From contig JAZUKG010000221.1 of the NCBI GenBank assembly GCA_045643145.1, positions 1 to 25,457 of the forward strand: DNA of 25,457 bases. The letters run 5' to 3'. Origin of the DNA: SVFI01 sp045643145. Its GTDB lineage: Bacteria > Bacillota > Clostridia > Lachnospirales > Lachnospiraceae. Under the pieces are notes generated by a model. It saw nothing but the letters and a program-made list of their open reading frames with translations. It did not search any database and was not told the DNA's origin. The translations under genes and the position numbers were made by a program. Positions 7,916-14,559 of this stretch are shown piece after piece. Numbering within the stretch: the stretch's first letter is position 1; each line of letters starts with the position of its first letter.

Positions 7916-8710
7916 TTATCCTAATATCGCTTTGTCATTTACGAATTCCTCACCGCTGGCTTCCTCAAATTTATGCAAAAGCTGTTCTACGGTAAGCTGT
8001 TTCTTTTCTTCACCCTTGATATCTAAGATAACTCGACCATCCATCAGCATAATCAAACGATTTCCATGTGCAATGGCATCCTTCATATTATGCGTAATCA
8101 TCATTGTGGTAAGCTTATCTCTGTTTACAATCAGTTCTGTTGTTTCGAGTACCTTTGCTGCAGTCTTTGGATCAAGAGCAGCTGTATGTTCATCTAATAA
8201 AAGCAGCTTTGGTTTTTGCAAGGTTGCCATCAAAAGGGTTAATGCCTGTCTCTGACCACCTGATAAAAGACCTACCTTTGAAGTCATTCTCTCTTCCAAG
8301 CCCAGATCGAGAATTTTTAATAATTCTTTGTAGTTTTCTCTTTCTTTCTTGGTAATACCACTTTTAAGCGTTCTTCTCGCTCCTCGGCGATTTGCCAGAG
8401 CCAAGTTTTCTTCTATGTTCATGGTTGCTGCAGTACCTGTCATCGGATCCTGGAATACACGACCCAAAAATTTCGCACGCTTATTTTCCGGAAGCTTTGT
8501 TACATCTTCCCCATCGATAATAACCTGTCCTTCATCCACCTGCCAAACGCCTGCAATCGCATTCATCATCGTAGATTTACCGGCACCGTTTCCTCCGATT
8601 ACAGTAACAAAATCACCATCCTCCAAGGTCAGGGAGAAATCATTTAGTGCTACCTTTTCATTCACTGTTCCGGGATTAAAAACCTTTGTTACATTTTTAA
8701 GTTCCAGCAC
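7916..8710 (-). CDS. ABC transporter ATP-binding protein
   Basis: 264 residues. The cytoplasmic nucleotide-binding subunit energises import by the adjacent permease. Walker A is GGNGAGKS (39-46), the Q-loop FQDP is at 86-89, the signature LSGGQRQ at 149-155, Walker B LLLLDE at 169-174 and the H-loop histidine in MITH at about 207. The GTG start at 8710 has GGAGG 8 nt upstream, and the Shine-Dalgarno runs into the permease stop codon, so translation is coupled. The set resembles the lipoprotein-permease-ATPase importers of the ABC_sub_bind family, one of which (TrpXYZ of streptococci) serves tryptophan, but the substrate cannot be read from this sequence. Confidence 0.93.
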   Translation of the reverse strand: MLELKNVTKVFNPGTVNEKVALNDFSLTLEDGDFVTVIGGNGAGKSTMMNAIAGVWQVDEGQVIIDGEDVTKLPENKRAKFLGRVFQDPMTGTAATMNIEENLALANRRGARRTLKSGITKKERENYKELLKILDLGLEERMTSKVGLLSGGQRQALTLLMATLQKPKLLLLDEHTAALDPKTAAKVLETTELIVNRDKLTTMMITHNMKDAIAHGNRLIMLMDGRVILDIKGEEKKQLTVEQLLHKFEEASGEEFVNDKAILG

Positions 8711-8711
8711 T

Positions 8712-9632
8712 TTAGTTTCCTCCTTTCTTTCCGGTTGCCTTTGTAAAATATCTGCTCTTCCAATATGGAATTGCCAAAAAGATTGCTACTACGAGAGCAG
8801 ATAACAGTTTCAAAAGATCGGTATCAATTCCTAACCAGATAACGGTCTGAAGTACTAAATAGTACAAAATGGAACCAAAAGCGACTCCTAATAATCTTAA
8901 ACCAAAATTTCTGAAGATTTTACCAAAAATAGCCTCACCAATAATAACAGCTGCCAGTCCGATAACAATGGCGCCTCGTCCCATATTGATATCCGCAAAT
9001 CCCTGATACTGACTGAGCAGTGCTCCGGATAAAGCTACTAATCCATTCGAAATCATAAGGCCTAACACCTTGGAAAAATCTGTATTAATGCCCTGTGCTC
9101 TGGCCATGTTTCCGTTACAACCGGTTGCACGAAGTGCACTACCAAGCTCTGTACCAAAAAACCAGTAAAGAACTGCAATAATGATAACCAGCACAACAGC
9201 AACTACAAATATCGTATTTTTATAAAAAGCAACATCTTTGATATATCGAAGAGATACTAAAAGATTGTATTTTTCAACATTAATAGCCTGATTTGATTTT
9301 CCCATGATTTTCAGATTCACAGAATACAATCCAAGCTGTGTCAAAATACCGGCCAATATAGCCGGGATTCCCATAAAGGTATGAAATACACCAGTTGCAA
9401 ATCCAGTTATCATACCGGCAATAATAGCTACAAATAACGAAATATATACATTAAATCCGGCCTGCATCATCATGATACAAACCGCACCACCTGTACAAAG
9501 TGATCCATCTACTGTCAAGTCGGCAATATCAAGAATACGGAATGTAATATAAATTCCGATTGCCGCGATTCCCCATATTAATCCTTGCGCCACCGCACCC
9601 GGGAGCGCATTGAACAAGGTCAATATATTCAT
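8712..9632 (-). CDS. ABC transporter permease (branched-chain/LivH-like family)
   Basis: 306 residues, strongly hydrophobic with about eight to nine predicted membrane helices, and the BPD_transp_2-type segment DIADLTVDGSLCTGGAV near residues 34-50. The motif ATGCNGNMARAQGIN (about 168-182) is the cytoplasmic loop typical of this family. It forms the membrane channel for the lipoprotein encoded upstream. The ATG at 9632 has GGGAGG 5 nt upstream. An intrinsic terminator lies between it and the lipoprotein gene, so it probably receives read-through transcripts only. Confidence 0.92.
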   Translation of the reverse strand: MNILTLFNALPGAVAQGLIWGIAAIGIYITFRILDIADLTVDGSLCTGGAVCIMMMQAGFNVYISLFVAIIAGMITGFATGVFHTFMGIPAILAGILTQLGLYSVNLKIMGKSNQAINVEKYNLLVSLRYIKDVAFYKNTIFVVAVVLVIIIAVLYWFFGTELGSALRATGCNGNMARAQGINTDFSKVLGLMISNGLVALSGALLSQYQGFADINMGRGAIVIGLAAVIIGEAIFGKIFRNFGLRLLGVAFGSILYYLVLQTVIWLGIDTDLLKLLSALVVAIFLAIPYWKSRYFTKATGKKGGN

Positions 9633-9655
9633 AGTTTCCTCCCAACGCTTATCTC

Positions 9656-9687
9656 AAAAAAGGCAGTGAGTGTACAAACCCACTGCC
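9656..9687 (-). terminator. Terminator or attenuator between lipoprotein and permease genes
   Basis: On the minus strand GGCAGTG (9687-9681) pairs with CACTGCC (9668-9662), extended by three further inner pairs, followed by six T. It sits inside the operon. Partial termination here would give more substrate-binding protein than permease, a common design for importers. Confidence 0.8.
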
Positions 9688-9706
9688 CGCTAAATCAAAC
9701 TATTTA

Positions 9707-10756
9707 TTATTCTGCTACGATTTCTTCGTAACCTTCCGGAATTGTAATTCCTAATTCATCACAAATTGCTTTGTTGTATTTCTTTGTAAAGTTTGGTGCA
9801 TATTCGATTGGCATAGAAGCAACATCTGCTTCTCCCTTTAAGATCTTAGCTGCCATCTTACCTGTAGCAACACCTAAATCATAATAGCTGATAGAAAGTG
9901 TAGCAACACCACAACCTGCACAGATACCTTCTTCACCTGCAATTACAGGAACACCTGCCGGCATACAAACATTTTTAATAATTTCTGTATTTGCTGCAAC
10001 TGTATTATCTGTTGGAACATAAATCACATCTGCTTCGCTAGATGCAGTTGTAACAACTGCTGAAAGGTCATTTGAATCTGAGAATGCATAATACTCAGCA
10101 CTTACGCCCTTTGCTTCGAGTGTTTTCTTTACAACATCTACCTGGTACTGTGAGTTAGGTTCTGCTGAACAGTATAATAAAGCAACCTTCTTTGCGTCAG
10201 GGAAGATTTCAAGAAGCATAGCTGCCTGCTCTTCAAGCGGAGCAAGGTCAGATGTACCGGAAATGTTTCCGCCTACTGTTCCATCAAAATCTGAAAGTTC
10301 CAAAGCAACACCATATTCTGTGATACTGGTACCAAGAATCGGAATTTCATTTGTTGCTGCTGCAGCTGCCTGAAGTGCAGGAGTCGCATTTGCAAGCATC
10401 AAATCAACATTCTTTGATACAAAGCTGTTTGCGATGGTAGAACAGGTATTTGAATCACCCTGTGCGTTCTGTACATCAAATGTAACTGCTGATCCAAGTT
10501 CGTCTGTTAACGCATCCTGGAATCCCTGTGTAGCTGCATCTAAAGCTACATGCTGTACTAACTGACAAATACCAACTGTGTAGCTGGCACCATCTGTTGT
10601 TTCTGCTGTTTCTGTTGTTTCAGTAGCTTCTGCTGTTTCAGTAGCTTCTACTGTCTCTGTAGCTTCTGAGCTTTCACTCTGTGCTACATCACTTCCACAA
10701 GCAACAAGTGTAGCCATCATAGCTACTGTTACGAGTAAAGCCAATAATTTTTTCAT
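9707..10756 (-). CDS. ABC transporter substrate-binding lipoprotein (ABC_sub_bind family)
   Basis: 349 residues. A signal peptide with lipobox LVAC predicts lipid attachment at C20 on the outer face of the membrane. Residues about 22-56 form a low-complexity linker of alternating Thr, Glu and Ala encoded by 9-bp repeats. The rest is a two-lobed periplasmic-binding-protein fold beginning YTVGICQLVQHVALDAA, with VALLYCSAEPNS and the DVIYVPTDN segment typical of the family (Pfam ABC_sub_bind). The ATG at 10756 has AGGAGG upstream and a very good promoter. The ligand is unknown; amino acids are transported by some relatives. No T-box or riboswitch was seen in the roughly 50-nt leader. Confidence 0.9.
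   Translation of the reverse strand: MKKLLALLVTVAMMATLVACGSDVAQSESSEATETVEATETAEATETTETAETTDGASYTVGICQLVQHVALDAATQGFQDALTDELGSAVTFDVQNAQGDSNTCSTIANSFVSKNVDLMLANATPALQAAAAATNEIPILGTSITEYGVALELSDFDGTVGGNISGTSDLAPLEEQAAMLLEIFPDAKKVALLYCSAEPNSQYQVDVVKKTLEAKGVSAEYYAFSDSNDLSAVVTTASSEADVIYVPTDNTVAANTEIIKNVCMPAGVPVIAGEEGICAGCGVATLSISYYDLGVATGKMAAKILKGEADVASMPIEYAPNFTKKYNKAICDELGITIPEGYEEIVAE
10596..10667 (-). repeat. Eight 9-bp units encoding the Thr/Glu linker of the lipoprotein
   Basis: On the plus strand the stretch reads as eight units close to GTWGYTTCT, some paired into near-identical 18-bp units (10617-10634 and 10635-10652 differ at one base). Translated on the minus strand it gives repeats of the A-T-E/E-T-A type. 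The register keeps the reading frame, so unit gain or loss would change linker length only. Confidence 0.75.
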
Positions 10757-10811
10757 ACTTTCATCCTCCTGTATTTACATTTGCTGCAAATAGACTATGC
10801 AGCCGAGAATG

Positions 10812-10840
10812 ATTATATTGCTTTTACGCTTTAAAGTCAA
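10812..10840 (-). promoter_or_regulatory. Promoter of the ABC importer operon (sigma-A)
   Basis: On the minus strand TTGACT (10840-10835), a 17-bp spacer and a perfect TATAAT (10817-10812). The start would be near 10805, giving a leader of about 50 nt with one small hairpin (GCTGC/GCAGC) before the ribosome binding site. Confidence 0.85.
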
Positions 10841-10887
10841 GGAGCATTCATACTCCCTGCAGTATAACGAACAAGGCCACAGTTTAT

Positions 10888-10927
10888 AATAAAATACCCT
10901 CCTTACTGCATTTCAGTAAAGAGGGTA
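10888..10927 (-). terminator. Intrinsic terminator after glgA
   Basis: Minus-strand hairpin at 10895-10927 with a 14-bp stem (one G-U pair) and a 5-nt loop, followed by TTTTATTAT. It separates glgA from the ABC importer promoter. Confidence 0.9.
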
Positions 10928-10951
10928 CTGACTTTCTTAAAACGACTTCTT

Positions 10952-12400
10952 TTAGTAACCAATTAACCAGTCGTACATTTCTTGATACTTCTGTGCTGAT
11001 ACAGCCCAAGAGAAGTCTGCTGCCATCGCTCTGTCTACCATCTTGTTCCATTCACGTTTCTTATTATAGTAAATGTATTTTGCATAGCGGACGGTTGCCA
11101 GCATTTCGTGTGCATTGTAATTACGGAAGCTAAATCCTGTTCCTGTGCTTTCGTATTCGTTGTACGGTTCAACCGTATCCTTCAGTCCACCGGTTTCTCT
11201 GACGATTGGAAGTGTACCGTAGTGAAGACTCATAAGCTGTGATAATCCGCATGGTTCGAATAAAGAAGGCATAAGGAATGCATCACATGCTGCATAAATC
11301 TTGTGTGAAAGCGCATCTGAATAAAAGATATTTGCAGATACCTTATCACCATATTTCCAGTCAAAGTGACGGAACATATTCTCATATCTTTCTTCACCGG
11401 TTCCGAGTACTACAATCTGTACATCCTCCTGGCAAAGCTCATCCATGATATAAGCAATCAGGTCAAAGCCCTTTTGATCTGTAAGTCTGGAAACAATACC
11501 GATCATCATCTTCTTGTCATCCTGCGCAAGTCCGAGTTCTTTTTGGAGTTCACGCTTATTTTTTACTTTTTCTTTTCTAAAGTTCTTTGCATTATAATTT
11601 GCAACAATATTTTTATCCGTTTCCGGATTGAAATCTGTATAATCAATACCGTTTACGATACCACGAAGTGCTCCTGCTCTGGCATTCAGCAATCCATCGA
11701 GACCCTCGCCGTAAAACTGTGTCTTGATTTCCTCTGCATAAGTATCCGATACGGTAGTCACCGCATCAGCAAATACGATACCACCCTTTAAAAGATTTGC
11801 ATCCTTGTATGCTTCCAATTTGTCCGGTGTAAAGAAATAATCCGGAAGACCTGTGATATCCTTTACATCCTGTACATTCCACTTACCCTGGAATTTTAAG
11901 TTATGAATTGTCATAACTGTTTTAATTCCCTGGAAGAATTCACCACCGGCAAATCTTTCCTTTAAGTAAACCGGAATCAGACCTGTCTGCCAGTCGTGAC
12001 AGTGAATCAGGTCAGGACGAAATCCTGTAAGCGGGAGGGCTGAAAGTGCTGCCTTACAGAAAAAGCTGAACTTACGAATTTCATCTAAAACATTATCACT
12101 ATAGATTTTGAAGCCGCTGAAATATGACTCATTATCGATAAAGTAATACGTAATTCCGTCAACCTTGGCTTCTAACACACCTACATATTCACTCTTCCAG
12201 TTGAAGCTCAAATAGAAATGTGTTTTGTATTTCATCTTATCCTTAAGCTCCTGTTTGATACAGGTATACTTAGGCATCATAACACGAACATCATAATATC
12301 TCTTATCAATGTCCTTTGGAAGCGATCCGACTACGTCAGCCAAACCACCGGTTTTAATGAAAGGTACTCCTTCAGAAGCAATAAACAAGATGTTTTTCAT
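10952..12400 (-). CDS. glgA: Glycogen synthase (ADP-glucose type)
   Basis: 482 residues of a GT5-family, GT-B-fold enzyme that transfers glucose from ADP-glucose to the growing alpha-1,4-glucan. The N-terminal KTGGLADVVGSLP (residues 16-28) holds the ADP-glucose-contacting lysine and glycines. The C-terminal half has GIVSRLTDQKG and the acceptor/donor motif FEPCGLSQLMSLHYGTLPIVRETGGLKDTV. The ATG at 12400 is chosen because AGGAGG lies 7 nt upstream; an in-frame ATG six bases earlier touches the Shine-Dalgarno. Its leader of about 155 nt contains two copies of a palindromic element. No glgC, glgB or glgP is nearby, so it appears to be a single-gene unit with its own promoter, next to a Spo0A-like regulator gene. 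Confidence 0.96.
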   Translation of the reverse strand: MKNILFIASEGVPFIKTGGLADVVGSLPKDIDKRYYDVRVMMPKYTCIKQELKDKMKYKTHFYLSFNWKSEYVGVLEAKVDGITYYFIDNESYFSGFKIYSDNVLDEIRKFSFFCKAALSALPLTGFRPDLIHCHDWQTGLIPVYLKERFAGGEFFQGIKTVMTIHNLKFQGKWNVQDVKDITGLPDYFFTPDKLEAYKDANLLKGGIVFADAVTTVSDTYAEEIKTQFYGEGLDGLLNARAGALRGIVNGIDYTDFNPETDKNIVANYNAKNFRKEKVKNKRELQKELGLAQDDKKMMIGIVSRLTDQKGFDLIAYIMDELCQEDVQIVVLGTGEERYENMFRHFDWKYGDKVSANIFYSDALSHKIYAACDAFLMPSLFEPCGLSQLMSLHYGTLPIVRETGGLKDTVEPYNEYESTGTGFSFRNYNAHEMLATVRYAKYIYYNKKREWNKMVDRAMAADFSWAVSAQKYQEMYDWLIGY

Positions 12401-12424
12401 TCGCATCCCTCCTAGGTTTTTGCG

Positions 12425-12546
12425 TCGATTGTTTACAATCGAGGCCATGCACTATTTTCATATACTACTTGACACTACCGTTGTATCAATTGTCTGCAAT
12501 CGATGCCAATCATTCTTTTTATATTTTATTTGACACTGCTTTTCGT
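12425..12546 (-). repeat. Diverged 61-bp tandem repeat in the glgA leader, each unit with an 18-bp dyad
   Basis: Unit 12425-12485 aligns without gaps to 12486-12546 at about 43 of 61 positions. Each begins (plus strand) with an inverted repeat: TCGATTGTTTACAATCGA (12425-12442, perfect) and TCAATTGTCTGCAATCGA (12486-12503). Each also carries TTGACACT further along. Transcribed, the dyads form 7-8 bp hairpins with four-base loops; the nearer one ends 24 nt before the glgA start codon. A third copy of the dyad is at 17149-17166. It could be a DNA operator or an RNA element. Confidence 0.7.
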
Positions 12547-12562
12547 CTCAAATATTAGCAAT

Positions 12563-12590
12563 ATTATACACTATATCCCCCTATTTTCAA
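12563..12590 (-). promoter_or_regulatory. glgA promoter (sigma-A type)
   Basis: On the minus strand TTGAAA (12590-12585), a 16-bp spacer and a perfect TATAAT (12568-12563). The start would be near 12556, which places the whole 61-bp tandem repeat inside the transcribed leader. Confidence 0.7.
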
Positions 12591-12628
12591 AGAGTTATTT
12601 GTAAGTTTTTTACATTTTATTCCGATTT

Positions 12629-13165
12629 TTACACCGCAGATTCTCTTTTCATATTTAGTCGAATACGGTCCGCAATCAAAGCGATGAATTCTGAATTTGT
12701 CGGCTTTCCTTTTCCGGTATGAATCGTATAGCCAAACATTTCATCGAGTGTTTCCATTCGTCCTCTCGACCAGGCAACTTCTATCGCATGTCTGATGGCT
12801 CTTTCCACCCTCGAAGGAGTGGTCTGAAAGGTCTTGGCTACCTGCGGATAGAGTATTTTGGTAATAGAATTTAATAAATCCATATCCTTGACAGACATCA
12901 TAATGGCTTCTCGCAAATACTGGTATCCTTTGATATGTGCCGGAACTCCCAGTTCATGAAGCATATCGGTTATCGTATTTTCCAAATCATCATAGTTTGT
13001 CATTTGCTGCTTTGTTGTCACATTCTTTTTTTCTGCTGTCCTTTTGTCTTTTTGCGTCGGTACACTGATAATAATCTGGAACTCTTTGTTCTGTTTGACA
13101 AGTTCTGTCATCATCTTTAGTACCTGTTCATTCTCATTGGTAGAAACTCTGCTTATCTGACTCAT
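12629..13165 (-). CDS. Stand-alone Spo0A C-terminal DNA-binding domain protein (no receiver)
   Basis: 178 residues. Residues about 60-175 are a clear Spo0A DNA-binding domain: ELGVPAHIKGYQYLREAIMM (71-90), ITKILYPQVA, the recognition-helix region TTPSRVERAIRHAIEVAWSRG (115-135) and FGYTIHTGKGKPTNSEFIALIADRIRL. Residues 1-58 are not a response-regulator receiver: there is no phosphorylatable aspartate motif and they are half its length. Classical Spo0A has about 260 residues. The gap to galE (248 bp) is too short for a lost receiver and shows none in other frames. The ATG at 13165 has AGGG 5 nt upstream. If it binds DNA, it would do so without phosphorylation control, possibly at 0A-box-like sites. 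It sits just upstream of glgA and shares its orientation, with no terminator between. Sure of the domain; the target genes are unknown. Confidence 0.9.
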   Translation of the reverse strand: MSQISRVSTNENEQVLKMMTELVKQNKEFQIIISVPTQKDKRTAEKKNVTTKQQMTNYDDLENTITDMLHELGVPAHIKGYQYLREAIMMSVKDMDLLNSITKILYPQVAKTFQTTPSRVERAIRHAIEVAWSRGRMETLDEMFGYTIHTGKGKPTNSEFIALIADRIRLNMKRESAV

Positions 13166-13341
13166 TTTTACCCTTTCCTTCGTCTCTGATTATTCATTCG
13201 AGACCTTTTTTCAATTTCTTATTTTTTATTTAGCAGAAAACGTTTCCTTTCACGACATGGATTATAACAAACTGACATTTTCATCTGCAACCCATACTTA
13301 TCGCAGCCTTTTCCTATTTTCAACAAAACTATCCAAAAATC

Positions 13342-13384
13342 AAAAAAAGACATCGGCAACTTCCTCTTTTGCCAATGTCTTTTT
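13342..13384 (-). terminator. Intrinsic terminator after galE
   Basis: Minus-strand hairpin pairing 13384-13369 with 13359-13344, with a 16-bp stem including A-T ends, followed by T residues. It lies about 30 bp beyond the galE stop codon. Confidence 0.9.
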
Positions 13385-13413
13385 GTTTTATTTTGCGATA
13401 ATTTATCGGTATT

Positions 13414-14436
13414 TTATTCTGCAGTATTGTATCCGTCCGGATTTTGCGACTGCCATCTCCAGGAATCCTGACACATTTCATCAATACCATACTCAGCAGT
13501 CCAGCCAAGTTCCTGTTTTGCAAGAGTTGCATCAGAATAACAGGTTGCGATATCTCCTGCTCTTCTTTCCTTGATCTGATACGGAAGTTCCTTTCCGCAG
13601 GCCTTTGAAAATGCTTTGATTACATCCAATACACTGTAGCCGTTTCCGGTTCCCAGGTTATAGGTTTTTACACCCGGACATTCTTTAATCTTGTTAATCG
13701 CTTTTACATGTCCCTTTGCCAAATCCACTACATGGATATAATCTCTGACTCCGGTTCCGTCCGGTGTATCATAATCATCACCAAATACACCTACCTGTGG
13801 TAATTTACCGATAGCCACCTGAGCTACATACGGAAGAAGGTTGTTTGGAATTCCCTTTGGATCTTCTCCGATCATACCGCTCTTGTGTGCTCCGATCGGA
13901 TTGAAATAACGCAGTAAAATCACATTCCATTCGTTATCTGCTGTATGAAGGTCTGTTAAAATCTGCTCGAGCATATGCTTGGTCCAACCATATGGATTGG
14001 TACATACACCCTTTGGACATTCCTCAGTAATCGGAATAAAAGCAGGATCTCCATATACAGTTGCGGAAGAAGAAAAGATGATATTTTTACATCCGTTCTC
14101 TCTCATTGCCTTGCAAAGATTTAAAGTTCCGCCAATGTTATTCTCATAATATTCAAGTGGTTTCTGTACTGATTCGCCGACTGCCTTGAGTCCTGCAAAG
14201 TGAATCACTGCTTCCGGTTTTTCCTTGGCAAAAATTTCACTCATTTTTTCATAATCACGGATATCCGCTTCATAGAAAGTCACTGTCTTTCCTGTGATTT
14301 TCTGAATTCTGTCGACTGCCTTTTCACTTGAGTTGTAAAGATTATCTAAAACAACAACCTCATAGCCTTCTTCTAATAATTCCACGCAGGTATGACTTCC
14401 GATATATCCGGCTCCTCCGGTAACTAAAATTTTCAT
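13414..14436 (-). CDS. galE: UDP-glucose 4-epimerase
   Basis: Interconverts UDP-galactose and UDP-glucose using bound NAD in the Leloir pathway and for making galactosyl donors for surface glycans. 340 residues, typical length. The Rossmann motif GGAGYIGSH is at 7-15, the catalytic region SSSATVYG at 122-129, and the catalytic pair Y149/K153 in YGWTK. NPIGAHKSG and DGTGVRDYIHV are further GalE hallmarks. The ATG at 14436 has AAGGAG 7 nt upstream. It has its own extended -10 promoter and terminator, so it is probably monocistronic. No galK or galT is nearby. Confidence 0.97.
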   Translation of the reverse strand: MKILVTGGAGYIGSHTCVELLEEGYEVVVLDNLYNSSEKAVDRIQKITGKTVTFYEADIRDYEKMSEIFAKEKPEAVIHFAGLKAVGESVQKPLEYYENNIGGTLNLCKAMRENGCKNIIFSSSATVYGDPAFIPITEECPKGVCTNPYGWTKHMLEQILTDLHTADNEWNVILLRYFNPIGAHKSGMIGEDPKGIPNNLLPYVAQVAIGKLPQVGVFGDDYDTPDGTGVRDYIHVVDLAKGHVKAINKIKECPGVKTYNLGTGNGYSVLDVIKAFSKACGKELPYQIKERRAGDIATCYSDATLAKQELGWTAEYGIDEMCQDSWRWQSQNPDGYNTAE

Positions 14437-14518
14437 GTATAATCTCCTTTATTGATCTGTCTGAATTGTTTATATAAAACATACGACTTTCCATCTGTTC
14501 TTTTATGGAACATTTTGT

Positions 14519-14527
14519 ATTTTATCA
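14519..14527 (-). promoter_or_regulatory. Extended -10 promoter of galE
   Basis: On the minus strand TGATAAAAT matches the extended -10 TGn-TAnAAT, with only a weak -35 (TTTTGA 17 bp upstream). The leader would be about 75 nt. Confidence 0.5.
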
Positions 14528-14559
14528 CAATTTTTCCAAAATCAAAAGTAGAAATAGGA

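Noticed and set aside
7916..10756. Naming the ABC importer trpXYZ
   Set aside because: The gene layout fits, but ligand specificity cannot be read from the sequence and there is no tryptophan-linked control element (T-box) upstream.
12529..12557. A plus-strand promoter (TTGACA-17-TATTAG) in the glgA leader, antisense to the Spo0A-like gene
   Set aside because: The -10 is poor and the TTGACA is part of the tandem repeat, so it is better explained by that repeat.
13236..13247. GAAAACGTTTCC resembling a CcpA (cre) site upstream of the Spo0A-like gene
   Set aside because: The core fits but the outer TG/CA positions of the consensus do not; in AT-rich DNA this is weak evidence.
13166..13413. A lost or frameshifted Spo0A receiver upstream of the DNA-binding domain gene
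   Set aside because: The gap before galE is 248 bp, much shorter than a receiver, holds the galE terminator, and no receiver motifs are seen in any frame.
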